From Methanobacteriota archaeon (lineage in GTDB: Archaea > Halobacteriota > Methanosarcinia > Methanosarcinales > Methanosarcinaceae), in contig JAENZL010000004.1 of NCBI GenBank assembly GCA_016841265.1, positions 50,108-114,107 of the forward strand: a stretch of 64,000 bases of DNA, given 5' to 3'. The position numbers and the translations under genes were made by a program. Below, piece by piece: positions 54,504 through 62,227 of the stretch; the stretch's first letter is position 1, and every line of letters begins with the position of its first letter. The notes below the pieces were generated by a model that saw only the letters and a list, made by a program, of their open reading frames with translations, was not told the DNA's origin and made no database searches.

Positions 54504-55682
54504 TCATTCCGGCCCCTGTCCCAGGATGTTCCTTTTAATCCAGAGCCTGAACACGTTATCTGTTATCTCGTACAGGCCTTCTTTTGGTTTGCTGACCGTC
54601 ATTGTGCTGTAGAGATCCCGCATGGAGGTTGTGAGGGAGGAGGCGGGTGTATCCATGTCCTGAGCGATCTGGCTTAGACGCCTTTGCTTTTCGGCGGAGA
54701 GGTATTTAAGGACCTTTTTTTGCTGTTCGCTGAATTTTTCCATGTAGCGGGCTTCGTATTCGCTGTCGAATTCTTCAAGCATTGCGGAAAAAGCCCGGTC
54801 TACGTCTTCGGAGCCTATCCGAGTCTTTTCTTCGAGGAAAGCGTCCTGGTAGAGCAGGAAGCCGAGTTTCTGGAAGTAAAAGGGGAAGCCTCCGGTTAGC
54901 TCGTGGATTTTTTCAAGAGCCTGTTCCGAGATTTTGATTTTCCTTGTTGCGAGCCGGCTCCGGATGTATTTTTTAACATCGGCTTCCTGTATCGGTTTGA
55001 GTTCGGTTCTGGCGGCCATGAGGTAGAGGGGGGAGTCGGGTTTTAAGAAAATTTCATGCAAGAGGGATATGGAAGAACCTGAGAAAATATACCTGACCTC
55101 CGGATGCCTGTCCATCCGGCTTTTCAGCGTATTGAAGACGCTGCCGTTAAACCGGCTGAGTTCCTGGAACTCGTCAAAAGCTATCAATACAGGCTCTTTT
55201 TTTTCATGAGAGAAGCTTTCAATAAACTCAAAAGTTTCCGTTATCAGGTCCTCCCCTTCCAGTTCATTGTCCCGGAACTTGAGGTAGACCTTTCCCACAT
55301 GTTCTATACTACCTCCGATTTCTGCAAGGGTCCCGTAAGCTGCCGTAATTTTATCCCTGAAGATTCCGGAAAACTTCCGGGCAAGCCCCCTGACCCTGTG
55401 TTTTTCTTCATAAGCTTCAACCAGGGCTTGAGCCGTTACCCCGAAAAAATCAGCAAGACCTGTCATTTCCCGGCAGTTGACCGGGACAAATAGGACTTCT
55501 TTTTCCACTGCAGATTTGAGGTTTCCGAGCAGGGACGTTTTTCCGATCCTGCGCGGACCTATGATCACATTGTTCTGGGCCTGTTCCAGGATGTCCAGTG
55601 TCAACTTTTGAATCTCCCGCTCCCTTCCGATAAAGTACGGAGGCTCCACTTCCCCTCCAACCACAAACACCTTTTCGGCCAT
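54504..55682 (-). CDS. archaeal AAA-type ATPase
   Basis: A 392-residue P-loop ATPase of the archaeal ATPase family: GREREIQKL at the N-terminus, Walker A IGPRRIGKTS, Walker B PVLIAFDEFQEL, FSGSSIS sensor, then helical and winged-helix regions (LSQIAQDMDTPASSLTTSMRDL). Family members are often multicopy and mobile in archaea; some act as antitoxin-like or STAND-type regulators. It is flanked by repeat copies on both sides, and an inverted-repeat operator lies just before its start. Confidence 0.88.
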   Translation of the reverse strand: MAEKVFVVGGEVEPPYFIGREREIQKLTLDILEQAQNNVIIGPRRIGKTSLLGNLKSAVEKEVLFVPVNCREMTGLADFFGVTAQALVEAYEEKHRVRGLARKFSGIFRDKITAAYGTLAEIGGSIEHVGKVYLKFRDNELEGEDLITETFEFIESFSHEKKEPVLIAFDEFQELSRFNGSVFNTLKSRMDRHPEVRYIFSGSSISLLHEIFLKPDSPLYLMAARTELKPIQEADVKKYIRSRLATRKIKISEQALEKIHELTGGFPFYFQKLGFLLYQDAFLEEKTRIGSEDVDRAFSAMLEEFDSEYEARYMEKFSEQQKKVLKYLSAEKQRRLSQIAQDMDTPASSLTTSMRDLYSTMTVSKPKEGLYEITDNVFRLWIKRNILGQGPE

Positions 55683-55688
55683 AGAATG

Positions 55689-55743
55689 TAGTTAAATTTG
55701 ACGATATTTAAATTTAACTAAGAAATTAGTAGTTAAATTTGAC
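55689..55743 (-). promoter_or_regulatory. inverted-repeat operator of the AAA ATPase gene
   Basis: TAGTTAAATTT (55689-55699) and AAATTTAACTA (55710-55720) are a perfect 11-bp inverted repeat, and a further direct copy of AGTTAAATTTGAC lies at 55730-55743. They start 6 bp from the gene's start codon and would overlap its promoter. A similar sequence (GATATTCAAATTTAACTAC) recurs at about 59391-59410, upstream of the KAP gene. Confidence 0.5.
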
Positions 55744-55780
55744 TAACCAACGTGAAGCAAAATAACTGATGAAAAATAAT

Positions 55781-56040
55781 AACCGGCGTGGAGGATGAGT
55801 TAAGGAAATGAAAAACAGGGCAACCGGAATACCGTACCAGACGTGTCTCACCCGAGTTCCGCTTCGGGAGCACGGGGTCCTTTTCGCTCGCTCCACTCCC
55901 TCAAGAGGACGAAAAAGCGGTGGAGGGGATCAGTTTTGAGATTTAAAAACATGGCTGCAGGAATACCGTATCAAATGTGTCTTGTCACGTTTGTGAAGCA
56001 AATGGCCTTTCCAATGCAGAACCCAAAAATTGACACGCAA
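55781..56040. repeat. dispersed repeat, copies B and C
   Basis: A first segment (55781-55840) matches GAAAAACAGGGCAACCGGAA and its surroundings in copy A, a second (55855-55915) matches the CTTCGGGAGCACG-to-CAAGAGGAC segment, and a third (55920-56010) again matches the GGAATACCGTATCAAATGTGT unit. The order is rearranged relative to copy A, as if the unit had been duplicated and trimmed. No gene is seen from 55683 to 56047. Confidence 0.75.
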
Positions 56041-56047
56041 GAAGCTA

Positions 56048-56449
56048 CTAACAACGGCTAGCCTGAAGCGCATTCAAAGAAGTCGGCTTCGTAACCGAAA
56101 TCCGGGCAAGCTGCATATTATTGCAGATAATGTACGGCGGAATCCCATCTTTCTTGCTCTCTTCTCCCCTCCACTCTTTAAGCACCTTGAACAAAGGCCA
56201 GTCAGCATCGGTAAGTATTTCCTTATACCCCTCTCCCTTCTTCGCTGCCTTTTCCACACCCTGCTTTACCTGCCCCGGAACAGAAGAAGCCCGGTATTCC
56301 GCAAGCACCGTCCAGAAAAACTCCCCTTTCCTTTCAAAAAAATTGCTCTCCCACCGCAGCACCTCCTTATCAGCCAGAAAACCGGACATTGCCGAATCAG
56401 GGAAACTTTCGCTTTTCTCCGAATACTTTACGGTGAATATTTTCAACAT
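56048..56449 (-). CDS. HRDC-domain protein of the DGR accessory type, C-terminally truncated
   Basis: A 133-residue protein. The N-terminal LADKEVLRWESNFFERKGEFFWTVLAEYR (in parts) and the C-terminal DWPLFKVLKEWRGEESKKDGIPPYIICNN, QLARISV and PTSLNALQA match the HRDC-containing accessory proteins found with diversity-generating retroelements. Intact members continue after LxxLxxI with a GIGKxKxxxYG stretch; here the frame ends in SRC immediately after NALQA, next to the dispersed repeat, so the last third of the HRDC domain appears lost. I chose the ATG at 56449. It is downstream of the KAP-lectin gene on the same strand. Confidence 0.7.
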   Translation of the reverse strand: MLKIFTVKYSEKSESFPDSAMSGFLADKEVLRWESNFFERKGEFFWTVLAEYRASSVPGQVKQGVEKAAKKGEGYKEILTDADWPLFKVLKEWRGEESKKDGIPPYIICNNMQLARISVTKPTSLNALQASRC

Positions 56450-56597
56450 GATGGATCTTCCAGATTTTATATTAATTGTCACGTGCGGGGCTCAGCACCT
56501 CAGGCTCGGCGGCTTCGCACGCTTCGAGCCTTCGGGCTTCGCCGGGGTTAGTTATTACATCCATTGTAAAGTGGTAAAGTGGTAAAGTGGAAGGTAG
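56450..56597. other. GC-rich hairpin region downstream of the variable gene
   Basis: The 148-bp spacer between the KAP-lectin stop and the HRDC gene holds a GC-rich hairpin cluster at 56479-56545 (GGCTTCGCAC-GCTTCGAGCC-TTCGGGCTTCGCC) and three copies of TAAAGTGG (56570-56592). Hairpins just after the variable region assist retrohoming in studied DGRs. No A-rich template copy of the variable region is present here. Confidence 0.45.
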
Positions 56598-56725
56598 TTA
56601 CGGTTTCCTCAGAAGACGGAAGCCAACGTAGTAGACGCGGTCGTCGGGGTCGAGCCCAGAGCGGGAAGCAGACCGGCAGTGCCTGGCGTCGCTGAACCAG
56701 CTGCCGCCCCGTAAAACACGCTTGG
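56598..56725 (-). other. candidate DGR variable region
   Basis: From RVLRGGSW to the stop, the positions that vary in this fold are mostly NNC or NNT codons: TTC AGC GAC after the Trp, CAC in ARHC, and TCC, TCT, CTC, GAC, GAC, GTC, TAC, TAC, GTT in the following loop. Adenine-specific mutagenesis of AAC/AAT template codons would give this pattern. The region ends in an unvaried GGCTTCCGTCTTCTG stretch, where an IMH-like site would sit. No template repeat occurs in this window. Confidence 0.5.
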
Positions 56726-59114
56726 AGCTATCTCCATCTTCCCAAGCACTACCATCAGGAGGAGCACCTTCATAATTACCATGATATTTGTCCTGAACCC
56801 ATTCCCAGACATTACCATGCATATCATAAAGACCCCAAGGATTGGGCTTTTTCTGGCCTACTGGGTGAGTACTGCCCTCTTTTCGAATCTTATCAATATT
56901 TTGATTCCATTCTTCAGAAGTCGCATAACCACTATACCAAGCATAATCCCCGAGTTTTGACTCGTCATCCCCGAAAGAATACTTTGTATTTGTTCTGGCA
57001 CGGCAGGCATATTCCCATTCAGCTTCAGAGGGCAAACGGTAATTATCAGTGCCTTTATTGAGTTTGTTTATAAACTCCTGAACATCATCCCAGGAAACAG
57101 AATCAACAGGCAGATTATTGCCTTTGAAATGGGAAGGATTACTGCCCATGACTTTTTCCCACTGTTCCTGAGTAACCGGGTATTTACCAAGGTAAAAAGG
57201 ATTTTCGATATTTACATTATGGACTGGCTTTTCATCGTCATACTCATTTGACCCCATCATGAAATCTTCTGCAGGGATCGGAATGAATTCGATTCCATCT
57301 ACAGTAATAGGCGAAAGCCCGAAAGTGCCTCCTTCAGGAGGTGCAACCACAGGTGAAATCTGCAACAACTTGCTAAAATCAAGACCTGAAAGGGTATAGT
57401 TAGCTTTCTCTTCTGAGAGATTACCCTCTTCTACACAGCCGTATTTCAATAAGCCGATTAACTTTTCATCTTTGGTCCACTTTTTCAGGTATTCATTTTC
57501 GTTATCTTCATTTCCTAGCTTCAACGCATATTCCTGTAACTGGTCGAGAAGCTTACTGTTTGAAACGAGAGCTGAAATGAGTAAGTTCCACTGTATGCTT
57601 ATTGCCACGAATTTTGCAAGTTTTTTGCAGTTCCACATATTTTCAGGATCTGTATCTTCGCCATAACAAAAAAGGCCCGTATTGTATCCTATAGTCCTCT
57701 GAAAACGGAACTGATTAATGAACTGTTTTATCCGACGAGGATTATTATCCAGAGCAGGAGCAACCATTTCCAAAATTATTTTTGAAGTTTCAAAATCTTC
57801 CACACAATCCTTATAGTTCCGGATTTCCTGCTTATTTGATTCTGTTACAACATTATTGGAATCATCTGTTCCTGTTTCTTGTTCGTTATTTTTATTCAGA
57901 GAGGATTCGACATCTCCTTCAGGAGATTTATCAGGGGCAGAATCTTCCGATATACCTGATTTGTCCACGGGTTCAGATGATTTAGAGGGAGATTCGCTTT
58001 CATCGAAGGATGTTAAAAATTTTAAAAAATCGACGCTTTTTGGGCTTGGAACTTTAAAAGGAAGCTGAATAAATTTTTCAATATAGTCATCCCCGTATTC
58101 AAGTCCTTCGACATCCAAGTATCCGATAACTTTTTCATTTTTAGCCACTAGTCCTGCAGAAATGACTTTTCTGTCCATACCTATGGAAAAATAAACATTT
58201 GTGTCATCAGAGATCATTAGGTTTAGCGCCTGCATGAGTTCAGCAGCTTTTGGAACTTCACACCGGTCGAGGTCATCAACAAAGACATAAACTCTTGAAC
58301 TTCCGGCGTAGGACTCAATTATCTTGCCGAAATCAGAATGAAAATGCTCTATGAAAGATATGTGTTCTTTGTAATTGGGATTAGATACAAATTTACTGAA
58401 ATTAAAAGGGTTCCCAACCACATCTTTAATATCTTTACCAACATACAATATCGGAAGTATAGGAGCTATAATTTTAGTCAACGTTATCAGAAGACTACCA
58501 GATGATCCATCTATAGAATACGAAGATAAAAACACCATAAACTTTGGAATAGAATAATCGATAAAAAACCAAACTGCGAAAATAAATAAAACGATGTGAG
58601 TAAAAATTGAATTTTTACTTTTCCATTTAAATTCAAGTCTTAGAAGCCTCAATTTTAATTGTGCCCACAGTCGCCGCTCCCAGGAAAGCTGCTCTGATAA
58701 CTGCTCCATGAAATGAAGTGCAAAAGCAGCCCATAACTCGTCTTCTTTCTCATATCTCCAGCAGTTGAACCATACAGCAAAATATTTCTTTTTAGGAAAT
58801 AAAGACTCCCAAAATCCACTTCCCGTTATTTCAGAGTTAGTTTCAATATCAATATGACCATTAGCCTCTATTGTTCCAAGGTTGTCGGTTTCTAAATCGT
58901 TTAGTTCTCTAATACGATCTTTCAGTTGTTTCATGAAAGAAGATTTACCGCACCCCCACTGCCCCTCAATAGAAAGAGTGATTGGAGGTTTCGTGCCTTC
59001 GGCAGTAAGAAACTCTGCGATAGCCTCGACGTAAGGTTTGAATCCAAGTATATCTTTCTCCGCCGCAACATCATTTAAACATTCAAACGGAGATTTCGAC
59101 TTTTCGCCTGCCAA
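56598..59114 (-). CDS. membrane KAP-family NTPase fused to a C-type-lectin/FGE domain
   Basis: An 838-residue protein. Residues 20-290 are a KAP P-loop NTPase: Walker A GQWGCGKSS (51-59), two membrane helices between the motifs (about 170-188 and 207-226), as usual for KAP, and Walker B VYVFVDDLDRC (275-285). An acidic linker (about 369-430) follows. Residues about 600-838 are an FGE-sulfatase/C-type-lectin fold (GSNEYDDEKP, YPVTQEQW, RLPSEAEWEYACR, YDMHGNVWEW, RVLRGGSWF, GFRLLR). This fold end is the usual target of diversity-generating retroelements. Start is a TTG. The protein may sense a ligand through the lectin end and signal through the NTPase. Confidence 0.88.
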   Translation of the reverse strand: MAGEKSKSPFECLNDVAAEKDILGFKPYVEAIAEFLTAEGTKPPITLSIEGQWGCGKSSFMKQLKDRIRELNDLETDNLGTIEANGHIDIETNSEITGSGFWESLFPKKKYFAVWFNCWRYEKEDELWAAFALHFMEQLSEQLSWERRLWAQLKLRLLRLEFKWKSKNSIFTHIVLFIFAVWFFIDYSIPKFMVFLSSYSIDGSSGSLLITLTKIIAPILPILYVGKDIKDVVGNPFNFSKFVSNPNYKEHISFIEHFHSDFGKIIESYAGSSRVYVFVDDLDRCEVPKAAELMQALNLMISDDTNVYFSIGMDRKVISAGLVAKNEKVIGYLDVEGLEYGDDYIEKFIQLPFKVPSPKSVDFLKFLTSFDESESPSKSSEPVDKSGISEDSAPDKSPEGDVESSLNKNNEQETGTDDSNNVVTESNKQEIRNYKDCVEDFETSKIILEMVAPALDNNPRRIKQFINQFRFQRTIGYNTGLFCYGEDTDPENMWNCKKLAKFVAISIQWNLLISALVSNSKLLDQLQEYALKLGNEDNENEYLKKWTKDEKLIGLLKYGCVEEGNLSEEKANYTLSGLDFSKLLQISPVVAPPEGGTFGLSPITVDGIEFIPIPAEDFMMGSNEYDDEKPVHNVNIENPFYLGKYPVTQEQWEKVMGSNPSHFKGNNLPVDSVSWDDVQEFINKLNKGTDNYRLPSEAEWEYACRARTNTKYSFGDDESKLGDYAWYSGYATSEEWNQNIDKIRKEGSTHPVGQKKPNPWGLYDMHGNVWEWVQDKYHGNYEGAPPDGSAWEDGDSSKRVLRGGSWFSDARHCRSASRSGLDPDDRVYYVGFRLLRKP

Positions 59115-59488
59115 AAGAATTTAGCCCCATTTTTAGTTCAGTTCCTCGAATAACCTGCGCACAAATTTGTGAGAAAACAAGTTTTTGATCAATGTATTCC
59201 GAAGAGTATCAATATTGTTAAATTGTTTACTGGCAAGCTGTATAAATATTTATTGAAATATCCGGATGACTGCCAGATATCATAAATTGATATTCACAGC
59301 CCCTGTTTTCAACCAGATCTTATTGTGCCCTGTGCAAAAGCCACTATGCAAAAAAAGAAATGAATGGAGTGTTTGAGGATTATTTAAATTCAACGATATT
59401 CAAATTTAACTACGAATTTAATCGTCAATTATAACTAATTACTCCTCAAACGGTCCAGAAACCTGCATAAACTCCCTCCGGGCATTTT
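59115..59488. other. intergenic region upstream of the KAP gene
   Basis: No gene. CGATATTCAAATTTAACTACGA near 59389-59410 resembles the operator of the AAA ATPase gene at 55689-55720. TTGTTAAATTGTTTACTGGC and AT-rich sequence at 59215-59255 may hold the KAP promoter on the minus strand. Confidence 0.4.
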
Positions 59489-61009
59489 TTACCTGAAATC
59501 CCGGTTTTCGGAAATAATTCCCAGGGCTCCGGCTGCAACTCTCCTGACCTCGGGATCCAGGTCATTCAGCCTATTGACGAGTACTTCGACTGCCTTTTTA
59601 TCCCCGCTTTTTCCAAGAGCCTCAGCGGCACACTTTCTTACCCAGTGGTTATTGTCATCCAGCATTTTGATTAGCGGGTCTATCACCTGCGGGGACCTGA
59701 GGTTTCCAAGGGCGTATACGGCAGTGATCCTGAGTTCGGGGTCGGGTTCTTCAAGCATCCCGAGGAGAGGCTCAAGCGCCCGTTTGTCCCCGAGCTTTCC
59801 GAGAGCGTATGCTGAAGCGTTTTTTACTTCGGGGTTGGGATCGGAGAGCTTTTTGACCAGGGGGGATACGGCCCTTTCGTCCCCGAGGTTTCCAAGAGCT
59901 TCTGCGGCATGCTTTCTGATTTCCGGATAGGGGGAGTCCAGGCTGGAAAGGAGAGGGTTCAGGGCTTTTTTATCTCCGATTTTCCCAAGAGCGGAAAGGG
60001 TTTGCTTCTGGAGTTCCAGGGAAGTGCCTGCCATCCTGACGGCTTCCCAATTATCTACCTGAGTATTTTCCAGTTTTTTGAGAAGGGCATCTACCGCATC
60101 CCGGCTGCCCAGGTTTCCGAGAGCTTCGGCTGCAGTAGCCTGGACGTCGGGGGATTTGTCGTCCAGCTTCCGGATTATAGGGTCAACTGCCCTTTCATCC
60201 CCGAGCCTGGCAAGGGCGCGGACCGCCTGCAGCCTGAGCCATTTGTCTTTGTCCTCCAGGCATCCGAGGAGTTCTCCGACCGTATCTTCGTCCCCTATCC
60301 TGCCAAGGGCCTCAACTGCAGCTTCCCTGACCCGGGAATTTTTGTCCTTCAGGCAGGAGAGCAGGGCATGTGCTGCCCTTTCGTCCCCTATGCGGCCCAG
60401 CAATTCGGCTGCAGCCAGGCGAACTTCGGGTTTTTCATCATGAAGGGCCTGGATGCACAGCTCCGTATCCCCGGCGCTGAGTCCCTCAGTTTCCGAAAGG
60501 TTCCCTTCTTTCAAGTCCCGGAGAAGGGAGGAAATATGGGCAAATTTTTCCGATGAAGTCTTCAGCCCTGAAACGTCACTCAACATCTCCAGGGACAGAT
60601 AGACAATCGCGATCAGGGAGGCTATCAATGAGAGCAGGGATGCGAAAAGCAGGAGCTTTGCCTTCGTTTCCGGAGGGGAATATATGCTGAAAATGATGAG
60701 CAAGAGCCCGTTTAAGTATATGCTTCCTGCCGCTGTGTAGGATACGATTTTCAGAGGAGGTTTTAACCTGTTTGCAATCGAATGGATGCTGTCCAGATTC
60801 CTCTGCAGGGACAACGCAAAAATGGCAATAAACACGGCATATACTGCAGCTATTGACTGCATTACGGCGGAAGGAACCCAGTAGTAATTATTCATACTCT
60901 CTGCCCCGGCCCCGGAATCATTTCCGGAAAGAGCAGCATAGCTCAAAATAATTAAAACCAAAAAGAAAAAAACTTCCAGTTTGTAGGTTTTTAGATCAGA
61001 CAATTTCAT
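59489..61009 (-). CDS. membrane protein with HEAT/PBS-lyase repeats
   Basis: A 506-residue protein. The N-terminal 150 residues hold four hydrophobic segments. After about residue 170 come roughly ten HEAT-like repeats of about 31 residues, each with a DxxVRxxAAEALGxLGDxxA pattern (read in parts), which form a curved protein-binding surface. A role as a membrane-anchored scaffold is likely. I chose the ATG at 61009; longer frames read through the A-rich repeat upstream and are not real. Confidence 0.88.
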   Translation of the reverse strand: MKLSDLKTYKLEVFFFLVLIILSYAALSGNDSGAGAESMNNYYWVPSAVMQSIAAVYAVFIAIFALSLQRNLDSIHSIANRLKPPLKIVSYTAAGSIYLNGLLLIIFSIYSPPETKAKLLLFASLLSLIASLIAIVYLSLEMLSDVSGLKTSSEKFAHISSLLRDLKEGNLSETEGLSAGDTELCIQALHDEKPEVRLAAAELLGRIGDERAAHALLSCLKDKNSRVREAAVEALGRIGDEDTVGELLGCLEDKDKWLRLQAVRALARLGDERAVDPIIRKLDDKSPDVQATAAEALGNLGSRDAVDALLKKLENTQVDNWEAVRMAGTSLELQKQTLSALGKIGDKKALNPLLSSLDSPYPEIRKHAAEALGNLGDERAVSPLVKKLSDPNPEVKNASAYALGKLGDKRALEPLLGMLEEPDPELRITAVYALGNLRSPQVIDPLIKMLDDNNHWVRKCAAEALGKSGDKKAVEVLVNRLNDLDPEVRRVAAGALGIISENRDFR

Positions 61010-61089
61010 ATTTAACTTGAGACATATATTTGAAGCATTATATAAAAACGCTGCCCGGATTGAAGCAGAAAACCCCACAGTTTCAGAGA

Positions 61090-61258
61090 AGGAAAGAAAA
61101 ACACAAAAAAATACAAAAAAACAAACACAATAAGCAAAAACAACACAACAAAAACACAAAAAACAAAAACAATAAGCAAAAACAACACAAAAACAACACA
61201 AAAACAACACAAAAAACAAAAACAATAAGCAAAAACAACACAAAAAAACAAAAAAAGA
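61090..61258. repeat. A/C low-complexity repeat
   Basis: A dense run of AACAACACAAAAACAA-type units fills the spacer between the HEAT gene and the first SAM-hydrolase paralogue. In the minus-strand frame it reads as false Phe/Cys-rich protein. Confidence 0.9.
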
Positions 61259-61274
61259 ATTTAAATCCGGATAT

Positions 61275-62069
61275 TCACAACACCCTTATTTCCACTGGAC
61301 CTCCTCTTTTAATCCCCAACTGCGACTCTGCGTTTCCCCGGTTCACTGCAAGTTCCAGAAAGCCGTGCATTCCAATCAAAGCAAGTGGTTTTCCCTGCCT
61401 GACCAGGTCATAAGTCTGCACAAAAGGAAGTTTCCAGCCGTTAACTTCCACCTTCGAGCCGAAACAGCAAAGGTCCAGAACTACTTCTTCCGGGATGTTC
61501 GTGATTATGTTTCCAAAGCTGTCTGCAAGAAGAGCTTCCCCGGAGAGAGCACTTCCATTGACCTCGAAATTTCCGAAATTAAGGGCCGTGAAATCAGATA
61601 CTTCGGGCCCCAGCTTTTCAATAGGAAGCCCGGCTGCAAGATGCTTTCCCGCGTGTGTAAAGACCTCGCTGTCGCAGACGTTTTCCGGGGATTCGGGCTC
61701 ATGAGAAAGGTTCAGGTCCCTTATTTCAAATACGTTCACATTACCCAGCCGGCGGGCAGCAGGAAGCAGGAGGCCGTTGTCTGGACCGACAAAGAATTGT
61801 TTTTCACCTTTTCGCCCGGCTGCTACGGCAATGGGGCGGCAGGATTTTCCGGATTCGGATCCGGATTCGACCACGCCCAGGTGAACGGTTTTTGCCGGGA
61901 AATAGGAGACAATGGAATAGAGGACAAAAGCCCCTTCCCGGACGGCCGACTGCGGGATCGAATGGGTTATGTCGATAATACGACCTTCGGGGATTTCCCC
62001 CTTAAGCGCGGCTTTCACGGTTGCGGGATAAAAATCCCCAAAATCAGTAGTAAGCGTTATTAAGGACAC
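61275..62069 (-). CDS. SAM hydrolase/halogenase-family paralogue with altered active site
   Basis: A 264-residue DUF62 protein, clearly homologous to the next gene (TTDFGDFYPATVKAA, FFVGPDNGLL, ADSFGNIITN, FLELAVN). The catalytic motifs are changed: DPGVG is ESGSESG and FHGRDIFAP is CDSEVFTHA, so the Asp and His used with Arg to activate water are missing. It is therefore unlikely to hydrolyse SAM; a regulatory or structural partner role, or decay, is possible. 158 bp downstream of the intact paralogue. Confidence 0.85.
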   Translation of the reverse strand: MSLITLTTDFGDFYPATVKAALKGEIPEGRIIDITHSIPQSAVREGAFVLYSIVSYFPAKTVHLGVVESGSESGKSCRPIAVAAGRKGEKQFFVGPDNGLLLPAARRLGNVNVFEIRDLNLSHEPESPENVCDSEVFTHAGKHLAAGLPIEKLGPEVSDFTALNFGNFEVNGSALSGEALLADSFGNIITNIPEEVVLDLCCFGSKVEVNGWKLPFVQTYDLVRQGKPLALIGMHGFLELAVNRGNAESQLGIKRGGPVEIRVL

Positions 62070-62227
62070 TAAAGATCACCACTCCACCTGTATTTTATAA
62101 GCGGGGAAGAATATAAGAATTCCCCACACGGGTAGTGTGCTTAAGAAAAGATCGGATTTTAAAGCCAAAATCAAGAGAAGCGAACTTCACCTGCGAGGAA
62201 GAAGGGACAGGAAATTTCAGAGGCTTT

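Noticed and set aside
54192-56597. DGR template repeat or reverse transcriptase beside the KAP-lectin gene
   Set aside because: I looked for an A-rich near copy of 56598-56725 and for reverse transcriptase motifs on both strands and found neither in the window.
61010-61251. Phe/Cys-rich N-terminal extension of the HEAT-repeat protein
   Set aside because: It is translation of the A/C low-complexity repeat; the credible start with a membrane helix is at 61009.
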